From JALSNL01 sp036479585 (GTDB lineage: Bacteria > Bacteroidota > Ignavibacteria > Ignavibacteriales > Melioribacteraceae), in NCBI GenBank assembly GCA_965224785.1, contig OZ245062.1, positions 1,612,001 to 1,676,000 on the forward strand: DNA of 64,000 bases, read 5' to 3'. The position numbers were made by a program, and so were the translations under genes. Below the pieces are notes generated by a model, which saw only the letters and a program-made list of their open reading frames with translations, was not told the origin of the DNA and ran no database searches. Shown piece by piece: positions 32,218 to 41,664 of the stretch (positions are counted from its first letter, which is position 1; every line of letters begins with the position of its first letter).

Positions 32218-33639
32218 TCATCCCATTTCTACTTTATAAGGCTTTCTACTGGGGGTTTTCATTTTAATTCTAAACCTAACTACAAACGATACTGCTGATA
32301 TTGTTAATCCAACCAATAGTCCTATCCAAACTCCCATCACTTCCATTTTGCAGCTAAATGCTAAAAGCAGCCCAATTGGAATTCCAATTATCCAATGGGC
32401 AACAAAGATAATGTACATTGGAATTTTCACATCTGTTAATCCTCGCAAAACACCAATTCCAACAGCTTGTATTCCATCTGAAAGTTGAAATAAAGCGGCA
32501 ATAATTAATAATCCTGATGCAACCTCAATTACTTTTGAATCACTTATATATAAACTTGGTAGAAATTTGTTCAACACAATAAATAGAACACCAGTAAAAC
32601 TCATAAAGATAATAGCTAAAATTAATCCTGAGTTCCCTGCTCCCTTAACATCCAGCATATTTTTTTTACCAAAATAATTTCCCACTCTTATTGTTGATGC
32701 TGCTGAAATTCCAAGAACAACCATATATGAAATAGATGCTAAATTAATTGCAATTTGATGTGCAGCTAATTGCTTGCTTCCAAACCAACCTATTATTATT
32801 GCCGCAAGTGCAAATGCACCAACTTCCATAGATAAGATAAAACCACTTGGTAAGCCCACTCTTATAATTCTTCTAATAACTTTATAGTTTACAGATTTAA
32901 ACTTTAATGTTGGATCATACTCCTTAAATCTAGTTGCTTTTAGAACATAGAACATCATGCCCAAACCCATAAATATTCTTGTTATTAATGTTGCATAACC
33001 TGCTCCATCTAAACCATAAGCTGGCATACCAAGGTTTCCAAAAATGAAAATCCAATTACCAAAAATATTTATAAAGTTTGCTAGTATTGCCATATACATA
33101 GGCGGTTTTGTATATGATAAACCTTCAAGAAATTGCCGATATGTTTGGAATAGCATAAAAGGGAAAATTGAGATACTTAAAATTTCCAAATACGATTGAG
33201 TAAGAGTTGCAACTTCTGGCTGTTGATTTAGATAACCAACTAACTGTGCTGCTGTATAAGTTAAGACTGTAAGGATAACACTAAATATAAGGTTAACTAA
33301 CAATGCTTGTCTTACTATAATTCCACACTCTTCATTATTCCCTTCTCCTTTTGCAATTGCAATAAGAGCAGTGATAGCAAAGCTCATTCCAATCCCCAGA
33401 ACAAGAATTAGAAAGAATAGACCATTAGCAAGCGAAGATGCAGCAAGCTCCTCTGCTCCCAACCTGCCAACCATAAAACTATCACCAACACCAAGCATAA
33501 TATGACCAAGCTGACCAATAGATACTGGGATTGCTAATTTAATAGTTTCTTTAAAATGGAATTTATAATTTATTTTTGTTGACTGATTCATAAAATGTCT
33601 TTTTCTTTTTTCTTTTTTTAACTTATCTTTGCTGTTCAT
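32218..33639 (-). CDS. MATE-family efflux transporter (NorM-like)
   Basis: This is an approximately 473-residue multidrug and toxin extrusion transporter with twelve membrane segments in two halves. MATE motifs are present: IPVSIGQLGHIMLGVGDSFM at the start, AIAKGEGNNEECG and GYATLITRIFMG in the middle, and the second-half pair VGLPSGFILSMEVGAFALAA and GISAASTIRVGNYFGKKN. It exports cationic drugs or metabolites by Na+ or H+ antiport. The start is uncertain: ATG at 33639 or 33591 are possible, and the TTG at 33660 is less likely. It is divergent from the FKBP lipoprotein gene, with about 35 bp between. Confidence 0.9.
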   Translation of the reverse strand: MNSKDKLKKEKRKRHFMNQSTKINYKFHFKETIKLAIPVSIGQLGHIMLGVGDSFMVGRLGAEELAASSLANGLFFLILVLGIGMSFAITALIAIAKGEGNNEECGIIVRQALLVNLIFSVILTVLTYTAAQLVGYLNQQPEVATLTQSYLEILSISIFPFMLFQTYRQFLEGLSYTKPPMYMAILANFINIFGNWIFIFGNLGMPAYGLDGAGYATLITRIFMGLGMMFYVLKATRFKEYDPTLKFKSVNYKVIRRIIRVGLPSGFILSMEVGAFALAAIIIGWFGSKQLAAHQIAINLASISYMVVLGISAASTIRVGNYFGKKNMLDVKGAGNSGLILAIIFMSFTGVLFIVLNKFLPSLYISDSKVIEVASGLLIIAALFQLSDGIQAVGIGVLRGLTDVKIPMYIIFVAHWIIGIPIGLLLAFSCKMEVMGVWIGLLVGLTISAVSFVVRFRIKMKTPSRKPYKVEMG

Positions 33640-33675
33640 ATTTAATAAATAACTTTTCAAAACTAAGGAATACTT

Positions 33676-34368
33676 ATGAAAAAAATATTAGTATTATTGA
33701 TGTTGGCTCTTTTTTCTTTTTCGGCTTGTAGCCAAACTTCTAATAAAGATGTAAAACTTACAACGCTAGTCGATTCTGTTAGTTACGCTATAGGGATTGA
33801 TATAGGAAGTAATTTTAAAAAGCAAGAAATTGAAATTACTCCGAATGTTCTAAGAAAAGGTATTGAAGATGCGTTAGCAGATACTTCTCTCTTATCACAA
33901 GAGGTAATGCAAAGTGTTATGACTAATTTTCAAAATTCAATGAGAGTAAAACAACAAGCAAAAGGTAAGGTTGATTCAGAAAAAAACATAACAGAAGCAA
34001 CTGCATTTTTTGCTACAAACAAAACCAAAGAAGGTGTAAAAACTTTAGAAAGTGGATTGCAATACAAAGTACTTAAAAGTGGAAGTGGTAAATCGCCAAA
34101 ACTTAGTAGTTCAGTTGAAGCACATTATGCAGGAAGATTATTAGATGGAACTGAATTTGATAGCTCCTATAAAAGAGGAAGTCCTTTTACTTCTAAAGTT
34201 ACTGGTGTAATAAAAGGTTGGACAGAAATTCTACAACTTATGAAAGAAGGCGATAAATGGGAAGTTTACATTCCTTCTGATTTAGCTTACGGTGAAAGAG
34301 GAAGCCCTCCGGTTATTGGACCAAACGCTGCTTTAATTTTTACAATGGAATTAATTTCTGTTAAATAA
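33676..34368 (+). CDS. FKBP-type peptidyl-prolyl isomerase lipoprotein
   Basis: This is a 230-residue FkpA/Mip-like isomerase. Residues 1-20 are a lipoprotein signal ending in FSFSAC, placing the enzyme in the envelope. Residues about 28-125 form the helical N-terminal domain (SYAIGIDIGSNFKKQEI, VLRKGIEDALAD) used for dimer formation. Residues about 135-230 are the FKBP domain (VEAHYAGRLLDGTEFDSSY, VIKGWTEILQLMKEGDKWE, LAYGERGSPPVIGPNAALIF). It probably assists folding of exported or outer-membrane proteins. It stands alone and is followed by a strong terminator. Confidence 0.92.
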   Translation: MKKILVLLMLALFSFSACSQTSNKDVKLTTLVDSVSYAIGIDIGSNFKKQEIEITPNVLRKGIEDALADTSLLSQEVMQSVMTNFQNSMRVKQQAKGKVDSEKNITEATAFFATNKTKEGVKTLESGLQYKVLKSGSGKSPKLSSSVEAHYAGRLLDGTEFDSSYKRGSPFTSKVTGVIKGWTEILQLMKEGDKWEVYIPSDLAYGERGSPPVIGPNAALIFTMELISVK

Positions 34369-34393
34369 TTTCAAAATTTAATTTTTATTTTAT

Positions 34394-34427
34394 AAGTCTG
34401 ACAGCTTAGATTGTCAGACTTTTTTTG
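34394..34427 (+). terminator. Intrinsic terminator after the FKBP lipoprotein gene
   Basis: AAGTCTGACA (34394-34403) and TGTCAGACTT (34412-34421) form a perfect 10-bp stem with an 8-nt loop, followed by seven T. Confidence 0.92.
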
Positions 34428-34432
34428 TTTCG

Positions 34433-34748
34433 TATCTATTAACCCGACGGTAATTAATTGAAAAAATATGTCATTCCGTTTCCCGCGGTTTCTTATGTGG
34501 GATACCGGAATCTCCAACAATAGCAAGAGATTCCGGTCTTGCAAAGAACGCAAACCGGAATGACAACATTTAAGTCTGAGATAATAAATATCTTTCTATT
34601 ACTGCATGTTTAATAGCTTCTTATATACAAATAATTCAATAGCATTTCTTAAAATAATTTTGTCTAATTAAATATTTTTGATATATTCGTTCTTCAACTC
34701 AAGTAAGTACCCAATAAGGTTTCTCAAACTAAACTTAAAGAGGATACA
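34433..34748. repeat. Spacer with dispersed inverted-repeat element
   Basis: Immediately after the terminator comes TTAACCCGACGGTAATTAATT, shared with 12448 onward. The inverted element TGTCATTCCG (34469-34478) / CGGAATGACA (34556-34565) follows, with inner CCGGAATCTC and GAGATTCCGG arms. From 34570 to 34748 I see only AT-rich sequence and the leader of the next gene (AAAGAGG before its ATG). Confidence 0.75.
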
Positions 34749-36386
34749 ATGAATAAATTACGTACAGTTTACTTTTTTATTTTTTCTTTTGTTATTTGCA
34801 TTTCAATAATGGCACAAGAAGATACATTTACAAGAATTGATTCAATACTAGTACCCGAAATTGAAAATTGTGGTTTTGGAGAAATTATTGCCGGAGTTGA
34901 TTTTGATAATGATGGCAAATTAGAAATTTATGCGGTAAATAATATGCACGATATTGGTGGAAATGAAGATACACCAAGAATCTATAAATACGAATATAAT
35001 GGTACTACTTGGGAATTAGTTTGGAACGAAAAAAGTAATGATATAGTTAAGCAAAATAGTTGGGCAGGCTTAACTTATGGTGATTGGGATGGTGATAATA
35101 AGAATGAAATAATTTGGTCGCCGGCAAATTTTCTTCAAGATGATAATCTAAATCCTCCTCGCATACTAGTATGGGAAGCTAATGGAGATGATAAACTTGG
35201 GAAAGCAAATTTTGGTTTTGAAACACCTAATGCGCAGTGGACAATTACTGAAGAAGAAAATTTTGAAGTAAGACCAGTAAAATTAAAGTTATTTGATATT
35301 GATAGTGATGGGAAATTAGAATTGATTTTTGCTGATAGAAGAACAGATTACCACTTTGGTATTATTTCTATTTCTGATGTGCCTGACAAAAATAGTGGCT
35401 CAGAAACTTGGACTCTTGAGGCTTCTGGTCTTGGTAGCGAAATGGGTGAATCTCAGATTTATGATTTTGCGGTTATAAATAATTCTGTTTATTTAATTCA
35501 CGAAGACGGAAGCGTAACACCAATTAGATACGAAAATGGAGCATACACTATAATGCCTAATATTCCGGATATGGTTCCAACTGGTTCATGGAAATCTGCA
35601 AATACTGTTGATATAGATAAGGATGGTACTGAAGAAATAGTTGTTGGTGGATGGATTGAAGGTAACGGACAAAATAAAGTTTACCTTTTGCAAGAAGATG
35701 CGACCAATGTTTTAACATCAACAAAAATTGCAAACTTTGAACCTTTGATTGGAGAAAGTGGAAGAATAAATGGCGGGCATGATGCAGCAGGAGATATAGA
35801 TGGAGATGGCAATATTGATTTTATCTTTGGAACTCGTGGTGCTAAATCTGAAGGATCAATTATACGACTAGAATACCAAGGTGGAGATATTACTGATTCT
35901 CTAAATTACCAAACATCTATTGTTGATTCTTTATATCCATTTATTGAAAATGGAAGATACGATATTGTTACATTAGCTAATTTAGATGATGATCCAGAAT
36001 TAGAAATTCTTTATACAGATGGAAATTTATGTAGAAGAATGCCAATTGTTATTCTAGATTTTAACAAACCAGTTGCTGTAGATGAAGAGAGTTCACTTCC
36101 AACTGAATTCACATTAGAACAAAATTATCCAAATCCGTTTAATCCAAGCACAATAATCAGTTATACTATTCCAGCTTCTGAAAATTCTCTTGGGAATGTA
36201 ACCCTAAAAGTTTTTGATGTTTTAGGAAATGAGATAGTAACTTTGGCTGATAAGGAGCATGCTCCCGGCAGTTACTCAATTAACTTTGATGCAACAAAAT
36301 ACAAGCAAATTTCAAGTGGAGTTTATATTTATAAACTTAACACAAACAATGGCTCTCTTTCTAAAAAAATGATAGTTGTAAAATAA
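34749..36386 (+). CDS. FG-GAP repeat surface protein with type IX sorting domain
   Basis: This 545-residue exported protein has a signal peptide at 1-22 (MNKLRTVYFFIFSFVICISI then MAQ). Residues about 35-440 hold FG-GAP/VCBS-like calcium-binding blades (GVDFDNDGKLEIYAVN, YGDWDGDNKNEIIW, LFDIDSDGKLELIF, TVDIDKDGTEEIVVGG, AAGDIDGDGNIDFIFG), probably one beta-propeller. Residues about 460-545 are a type IX sorting domain (NYPNPFNPSTIISYTIP, ISSGVYIYKL, SKKMIVVK). It should be displayed at the surface. The sthA gene follows 7 bp later, but the products have no obvious link. Confidence 0.9.
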   Translation: MNKLRTVYFFIFSFVICISIMAQEDTFTRIDSILVPEIENCGFGEIIAGVDFDNDGKLEIYAVNNMHDIGGNEDTPRIYKYEYNGTTWELVWNEKSNDIVKQNSWAGLTYGDWDGDNKNEIIWSPANFLQDDNLNPPRILVWEANGDDKLGKANFGFETPNAQWTITEEENFEVRPVKLKLFDIDSDGKLELIFADRRTDYHFGIISISDVPDKNSGSETWTLEASGLGSEMGESQIYDFAVINNSVYLIHEDGSVTPIRYENGAYTIMPNIPDMVPTGSWKSANTVDIDKDGTEEIVVGGWIEGNGQNKVYLLQEDATNVLTSTKIANFEPLIGESGRINGGHDAAGDIDGDGNIDFIFGTRGAKSEGSIIRLEYQGGDITDSLNYQTSIVDSLYPFIENGRYDIVTLANLDDDPELEILYTDGNLCRRMPIVILDFNKPVAVDEESSLPTEFTLEQNYPNPFNPSTIISYTIPASENSLGNVTLKVFDVLGNEIVTLADKEHAPGSYSINFDATKYKQISSGVYIYKLNTNNGSLSKKMIVVK

Positions 36387-36393
36387 TATAAAT

Positions 36394-37758
36394 ATGATAA
36401 AACATTATGAAGTAATAGTTATTGGTAGCGGACCTGGAGGTGAAGGAGCCGCTATGAAAGCAACAAAGGAAGGCAAACACGTAGCAATTTGTGATTTCTT
36501 TTCTATGATTGGCGGTAGTTGCACCCACACAGGAACAATTCCAAGTAAGGCATTGCGTCATGTAAGTCAAATTGTATCTGATACAGATTCACTTTGGGAT
36601 GCAAACTACCAAAAACTTTTAAGATCAATAGAACCAATAGTTGCCGACCAGCAAAAATTAAGGAAAGGATTTTACGATAGAAATCAAGTTGATATTTTAG
36701 ATGGTAGAGCTTTCTTTATCGATGAACATACAATTGAAGTAAAACAAAAGAATGGTTCTGTTGAGAAATACAAAGCTGATAGTTTTGTAATTGCAACTGG
36801 CTCACGTCCTTATCACCCAAAGGATATAGACTTTTCTCATCCTAGAATTATTGATAGTGATAGCATACTTACTTTAGATGATAATCCACGGTCAATCTCA
36901 ATTTATGGAGCTGGAGTAATTGGTTGTGAATACGCTTCTATTTTTCGTGGACTTAAAATCAAAGTGAATCTTATTAATACTAGAAGTGAATTATTAACAT
37001 TTCTAGATGATGAAATTATTGATGCACTCGCTTATCATCTTAGAGAAAATGGAGTTATAATAAGAAATAATGAAGTATATGAAAAAGTTGTTCCCGATGA
37101 TTCTGGAGTAACTGTTCACCTTAAATCCAACAAAAAAATTAGAAGTCAGTATTTACTTTGGGCGCAAGGCAGAACTGGTAATTCTGATAAAATGGGTTTA
37201 AATAAGATTGGTATTGAAGCAAATGTTAGAGGTTCAATTGAAGTGAATGAAAACTTCCAAACAAAGCACAAACATATTTATGCTGTTGGAGATATAATTG
37301 GTTATCCAAGTTTGGCTAGTGCCGCTTACGATCAAGGAAGATTTGCTGCAACTCATTTAGTTTTTGGTGAATGTGCAAATCACTTGGTGGAACATATTCC
37401 TACTGGTATATTCACTATTCCTGAAATTAGTTCCATTGGAGCAACTGAAAAAGAATTAACTGAAAAGAAAGTTCCTTATGAAGTTGGTCAGTCTATGTTT
37501 AAACATTTAGCTAGAGCACAAATAACTGGACGAACTACAGGTATGCTGAAGATATTATTTCATAGAGAAACATTAGAAATTCTTGGAATTCATTGCTTCG
37601 GTTATGGAGCTGCTGAGATTATTCATATTGGACAAGCAATTATGACTCAAAAAGGTGAAGCAAACTCTTTAATGTATTTTATTAATACTACGTTTAATTA
37701 CCCAACAATGGCAGAAGCTTACAGAGTTGCAGCACTTAATGGCTTGAATAGAGTATAG
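36394..37758 (+). CDS. sthA: Soluble pyridine nucleotide transhydrogenase
   Basis: This 454-residue flavoprotein of the dihydrolipoamide dehydrogenase fold balances NADPH and NADH pools (Si-specific NAD(P)+ transhydrogenase). GSGPGGEGAA at 11-20 binds FAD. The redox position reads GGSCTHTGTIPSKALRH, in which only C43 remains and T48 replaces the second Cys. That is exactly the SthA form and excludes lipoamide or mercuric reductase. GAGVIGCEYASIF is the NAD(P) fold, and YAVGDIIGYPSLASAAYDQG closes the FAD site. Length is normal. It follows the FG-GAP gene by 7 bp. Confidence 0.9.
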   Translation: MIKHYEVIVIGSGPGGEGAAMKATKEGKHVAICDFFSMIGGSCTHTGTIPSKALRHVSQIVSDTDSLWDANYQKLLRSIEPIVADQQKLRKGFYDRNQVDILDGRAFFIDEHTIEVKQKNGSVEKYKADSFVIATGSRPYHPKDIDFSHPRIIDSDSILTLDDNPRSISIYGAGVIGCEYASIFRGLKIKVNLINTRSELLTFLDDEIIDALAYHLRENGVIIRNNEVYEKVVPDDSGVTVHLKSNKKIRSQYLLWAQGRTGNSDKMGLNKIGIEANVRGSIEVNENFQTKHKHIYAVGDIIGYPSLASAAYDQGRFAATHLVFGECANHLVEHIPTGIFTIPEISSIGATEKELTEKKVPYEVGQSMFKHLARAQITGRTTGMLKILFHRETLEILGIHCFGYGAAEIIHIGQAIMTQKGEANSLMYFINTTFNYPTMAEAYRVAALNGLNRV

Positions 37759-37810
37759 ACATTTTGTATTATTTAAGTTTAAATTAATATCTTTGGAGTT
37801 AAGAAATCTA

Positions 37811-38251
37811 ATGGTAACGAAAAAAGAAGAGAAATTTTATCTTAAACTCAGAAAAAATATTTCTAAATGGTTAGAAAAGAATTCTAAGTCGGGGCATAAG
37901 TGGAAAGATTATATTTTAATAGTCCCAGATATTTTTTATTTGTTGGTTAAGCTTGTTCAAGACAAAGATGTACCTCAAGGGAAAAAAGTAAAACTTGTTT
38001 CAGCCATTGCTTATTTCATTTCTCCAATTGATCTTTTACCTGAAGCTATACTTGGACCAATTGGTTATTTAGATGATGTTGCAGTAGCAGCTTATGTCTT
38101 AAATGACCTTATGAATACGATTGATCCACAAATTATAAAACGAAATTGGGTTGGTGAACAAGATATTTTATACTTGGTAAAAAACATTCTTGCAAACGTT
38201 GATGGAATGCTTGGGAAAGGAATTTGGGATAAATTAAAAGGTAAATTCTAA
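37811..38251 (+). CDS. DUF1232 (YkvA-type) membrane protein
   Basis: This is an approximately 146-residue protein. I start it at the ATG at 37811, which has GGAG upstream; a TTG frame begins at 37793. The core KLVSAIAYFISPIDLLPEAILGPIGYLDDVAVAAYVL is the DUF1232 signature and forms a short hydrophobic hairpin. The family is widespread and of unknown function, possibly membrane associated. It sits 35 bp after sthA and could be co-transcribed. Confidence 0.85.
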   Translation: MVTKKEEKFYLKLRKNISKWLEKNSKSGHKWKDYILIVPDIFYLLVKLVQDKDVPQGKKVKLVSAIAYFISPIDLLPEAILGPIGYLDDVAVAAYVLNDLMNTIDPQIIKRNWVGEQDILYLVKNILANVDGMLGKGIWDKLKGKF

Positions 38252-38370
38252 CTAAGAGGCTTCGTTAATTAAAAATTAAAATGAATTTTACTCTAAATAT
38301 TATTTTTAGCCTAAATTTACTATTTAGCTTCGCCCCTTTTGAGTGCTAATATTTTTGTTATTCAAAAGTT

Positions 38371-39141
38371 CTAGCTAAAAAATAATGCTCCTACTTGTGG
38401 TAATAAAATTGTAAAAGTTGTTCCTTCATTTACTTTACTTTTAACAGAAATTTCACCGTGCATTATTTCTATAAATTTTTTAGTTACAGAAAGCCCTAAA
38501 CCCGTACCTTGATAAAGTCTGTTCATACCTTCACTAACTTGTCTAAAAGCTTCAAACACCATTGCTTGTTTATCTTCTTCAATTCCAATTCCAGAATCAA
38601 TAATTTCCATTCTAGCAAAAGCTTTATCATCCTTAATAAAGGAATTTAGCTTAATAGATATAGTTCCACTGTTAGTATATTTTATAGCATTACTTAGTAT
38701 ATTATCCAACGCTTTTTCAAACATTTTCACATCAACATTGCAAAAAATATCTTCTCTATTACTAATTAAATTTATACTAATGTTTTTATCATTTGCAACT
38801 GGCTGGTAAATGTTAACTAAAGTTTTTAGTTTCTGAGCCATATTGCATTTTACAAAATCAACGTCCAACTTTTCGGATTGAATATCTGATTGATCGAGCA
38901 ATAAATTAAGTGTTTCTGTTAATCTATTACTACTCTTCAATACAATTTCTGCCATTTCTTTAAGATCGGGATCTTCGATCTCATCGCATAATATACCAGC
39001 ATAACCCAGTATAACAGTAATAGGAGTTCTCAATTCATGACTCATATTATCAAGAAAAGTAGCTTGTAAAGCTTCCATTTCTTTAAGCAACTTTTCGTAT
39101 TCTGGCGAAATCACTTTAGATTTTTCTACTTCCATTATCAA
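38371..39141 (-). CDS. Soluble sensor histidine kinase
   Basis: This 256-residue kinase consists almost only of the transmitter. A helical lead of about 30 residues is followed by the H box (FLDNMSHELRTPITVILGY), the N box (DNILSNAIKYTNSG), G1 (EIIDSGIGIEED), the F box (VFEAFRQ) and G2 (GTGLGLSVTKKF). It has no membrane segment, PAS or GAF domain, and no response regulator is adjacent, so it is an orphan kinase that must sense through a partner or the cytoplasm. All ATP-binding motifs are intact, so it is likely active. Confidence 0.92.
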   Translation of the reverse strand: MIMEVEKSKVISPEYEKLLKEMEALQATFLDNMSHELRTPITVILGYAGILCDEIEDPDLKEMAEIVLKSSNRLTETLNLLLDQSDIQSEKLDVDFVKCNMAQKLKTLVNIYQPVANDKNISINLISNREDIFCNVDVKMFEKALDNILSNAIKYTNSGTISIKLNSFIKDDKAFARMEIIDSGIGIEEDKQAMVFEAFRQVSEGMNRLYQGTGLGLSVTKKFIEIMHGEISVKSKVNEGTTFTILLPQVGALFFS

Positions 39142-39344
39142 TTCAATTTAAATAAACATAGTTCTACAAAACAAATATGAAATTCCCCTAAAAAACCATC
39201 GAAATATTTTTTAAGATGGTTAATTATTTTTTAGTTATTTTAGCAATAAATATATTTGATTCTATCTATTTGATTGGAACAACAGACTTTTGTTTAGATA
39301 TTAAACTATTTAACTCTAAACAATATACTATTTTGGAGATAAAA

Positions 39345-39791
39345 ATGAAAGCAATAATTTCAGTTTTTGCGTTAGCCTTACTTACAAGTTGTGCCAGTGT
39401 TGTTTTAGAACCAGCAGATTTTGCTTGGCCAATTGAGACTGTACTGGAAACAGATGGAAATGGTTTCATTCAAGATAACAGATATTCCTTTTCTGTAAAT
39501 GTGAAACCTCTGTTTTTTGCTGAAGTAAATGATTCTTCTAGTTTTAAAAGTGAATCTGTAAGAGTAATTCGAGGTGAAAAAGGATATTACTATATGATAG
39601 CTTCAGGTTTTAAAAATATTTATTTATCCTATGCAGAAAATGGACAAATGGTTATACATGATATTGTTTTTGTTTCTGAGTTTGGAGTTGATCTTCCAGC
39701 TTTCAATCAAAGGAAACCATACATTGAATTACTTGAAGGTGAAGAGACTTTACTATTATTAAATTCTGATGGAATTAAGGGAAAAGAATAA
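39345..39791 (+). CDS. Putative lipoprotein
   Basis: This 148-residue protein starts at the ATG at 39345 with GGAG upstream; the longer frame from 39216 lacks a site. Residues 1-16 form a lipoprotein signal ending in ALLTSC. The rest is strand-rich (YSFSVNVKPLFFAEVND, RGEKGYYYMIASGFKNIYLSY) without a recognised domain. Its stop codon overlaps the next start (TAATG), so it is translationally coupled to the coiled-coil protein and the two probably act together in the envelope. Confidence 0.75.
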   Translation: MKAIISVFALALLTSCASVVLEPADFAWPIETVLETDGNGFIQDNRYSFSVNVKPLFFAEVNDSSSFKSESVRVIRGEKGYYYMIASGFKNIYLSYAENGQMVIHDIVFVSEFGVDLPAFNQRKPYIELLEGEETLLLLNSDGIKGKE

Positions 39792-41146
39792 TGAATAAAC
39801 TAGTTATTAAACAATTACTTATAGCGTTTGTTTTATTTTCTATCTCATTTGCTCAATCTGATTTTAGAATCACTCAAGAATTTAAGAGCAAACAACGTTC
39901 CTTTGAAATTGCAATTGAATATGCAAAATCAGTTTCTGAACTTGAAAAAATTAAACGTGAAATTAATGAATTTAGATCTGAGTATAGAGGAAGTCAAGAT
40001 TTATTAAATCGTGCATTGTACCCAGATAACTTCACTTCATCATTTCAAGTTCTACAAAAGAAAATTAATTACACAAACAAAAAATTATCACAAGTTACAA
40101 CTTTAACAAGAAAGGTAACAAGGCTCACAGATGAGAGTACAAGTTTATCCAAAGAACTTGCATTATTAACCGAAGAAGTTAGTGCTTTGCGAAGCAGAAA
40201 CTCTACTCTCCTTTCAAAACTAAAAGCCTTTAAAGGTGGATATGGTAGTTCTAAAGGTGTTATCGATTCTCTCAACAACCTCATAGCTGATTTGAGAAGT
40301 GGTATTAGCGAAAGAGATGTGTTGATAAAAGAAATAATGGATAATATTTTTGTAACCTCAGATCGCGTAGAAGACCTTGGTACCAAAGAGTTAAAGGGAT
40401 TAAAAAGTAAAATTCAAAATACTAGTTTGATTGATAATATTAGAAGTTTAGTAGATGATAATGTAAGCTTCCTAAATTCTAGGACACTCGATCCTAAAAA
40501 TTTAACTGAACTAAGAAGTGAGTTCAATGATTTTGATGCAAGGTGGAATAATTTTGGACCAAAACTTTTTAATATTTATGCTAAAGATAAAACTAACAAC
40601 GAAAAATTACTTGAAATTGATTCCCTTATTAGTGGATGGGACAATACTTTAAATATGGCAATCTGGAATTCTATTCATCAATTGTTTGAATCTTATGATA
40701 TTAACTTAGAAAGTTTTACATCTGGCAACGAATTTGAAAAAGTAACAATAGATTATATAAATAATGAAATTGGAAATCCAAATGGAAGTAATGAAATTGC
40801 TAAAGACCAGAAATTTATTTTCTTTTCTGAAAGAGTTTGGAAGGATGAAATAAAAAGGAATTGGCTTCCTCTACTTATAACAAATAATTTACTTAGCGAG
40901 CAACAACAGCAAAACATTGAACTAAAGATTAAAGAATGGGAAGTGAATATTGGAAGTTCCAAATCCTATCTAGTTTATGGAATTATTGCATTATTAGGCT
41001 TACTGATTTTAGGTAGTTTGTTTTTTGTTTCTAAAAGAAGTAAAAACAGATTAGCAGAAGTAACTGACTTAACTAGTGAGGATGAAGTAATAGAAATTGA
41101 TTTTGAGAAAAACAAAACTGATGACGATGTTAGTGAAGATATTTAG
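39791..41146 (+). CDS. Exported coiled-coil membrane protein
   Basis: This 451-residue protein has an N-terminal signal (MNKLVIKQLLIAFVLFSISF, cleavage after AQ), an extended helical region with strong coiled-coil character (about 75-150, LTRKVTRLTDESTSLSKELA then LLTEEVSALRSRN), and a helical middle. One membrane segment near the C-terminus (SYLVYGIIALLGLLILGSLF) is followed by a short acidic cytoplasmic tail. It is probably periplasmic and anchored in the inner membrane. The start overlaps the stop of the lipoprotein gene. A terminator follows. I do not recognise the family. Confidence 0.75.
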   Translation: MNKLVIKQLLIAFVLFSISFAQSDFRITQEFKSKQRSFEIAIEYAKSVSELEKIKREINEFRSEYRGSQDLLNRALYPDNFTSSFQVLQKKINYTNKKLSQVTTLTRKVTRLTDESTSLSKELALLTEEVSALRSRNSTLLSKLKAFKGGYGSSKGVIDSLNNLIADLRSGISERDVLIKEIMDNIFVTSDRVEDLGTKELKGLKSKIQNTSLIDNIRSLVDDNVSFLNSRTLDPKNLTELRSEFNDFDARWNNFGPKLFNIYAKDKTNNEKLLEIDSLISGWDNTLNMAIWNSIHQLFESYDINLESFTSGNEFEKVTIDYINNEIGNPNGSNEIAKDQKFIFFSERVWKDEIKRNWLPLLITNNLLSEQQQQNIELKIKEWEVNIGSSKSYLVYGIIALLGLLILGSLFFVSKRSKNRLAEVTDLTSEDEVIEIDFEKNKTDDDVSEDI

Positions 41147-41185
41147 TTGGAAAATATTCATCTAAAGTAAAAATTTTTTACAAAG

Positions 41186-41218
41186 AAGCCCAATACTTTA
41201 AAAGTGTTGGGCTTTTTT
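41186..41218. terminator. Bidirectional terminator between convergent genes
   Basis: AAGCCCAATACTT (41186-41198) and AAGTGTTGGGCTT (41202-41214) pair with one G-T wobble and a 3-nt loop, with T-rich flanks. The site lies between the coiled-coil gene and the convergent small gene. Confidence 0.9.
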
Positions 41219-41231
41219 CATTTCAATTATT

Positions 41232-41477
41232 TTAACTCTGATATACTATTTTACGAATAGTATCAAATTGAAGGTAAGGATAGTCATCCCGTAAAGAATC
41301 AATTGCATCACTTGCACGCATTTTATCAGCTCTCAAATTATAAAAGCTTTGACGTATAATATGATCTCTCACCATCTTATCATTTATTAATCCCCTACTA
41401 CTTAATAAGTTATAAATATCATCACTTATCAAATCAGCTATTGGGTTTTCGGTTTGTATAAAATTTTCAGTAAACAT
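41232..41477 (-). CDS. Small hypothetical protein
   Basis: This 81-residue protein is started at the ATG at 41477, which has a perfect AGGAGG 6 bp upstream on the minus strand; a frame extension to 41498 is not supported. It is helical and charged (NPIADLISDDIYNLLSSRGL, IRQSFYNLRADKMRASDAID, SLRDDYPYLQFDTIRKIVYQ). It looks like a small conserved soluble protein of unknown role. The best ribosome-binding site in the region argues that it is really made. Confidence 0.7.
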   Translation of the reverse strand: MFTENFIQTENPIADLISDDIYNLLSSRGLINDKMVRDHIIRQSFYNLRADKMRASDAIDSLRDDYPYLQFDTIRKIVYQS

Positions 41478-41664
41478 AAAGCCTCCTATTTTTTTCAAAT
41501 AGTATAAAATTATGTTTACTAATTAGGTTTTTACGGAATGGAATGCAACCGCATATATATGTGGTTTTTGATAAAAAGCATTGAAAAAATAGCTACTAAC
41601 ACCCTAACTATGTGGTTTAGTAAAATCATTATGAAAACTCTATAATAATTTGAAGAAAATGAAC

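Noticed and set aside
39216..39344. Longer start for the lipoprotein at 39345
   Set aside because: The extension places residues before a clear lipoprotein signal, and the GGAG site fits only the ATG at 39345.
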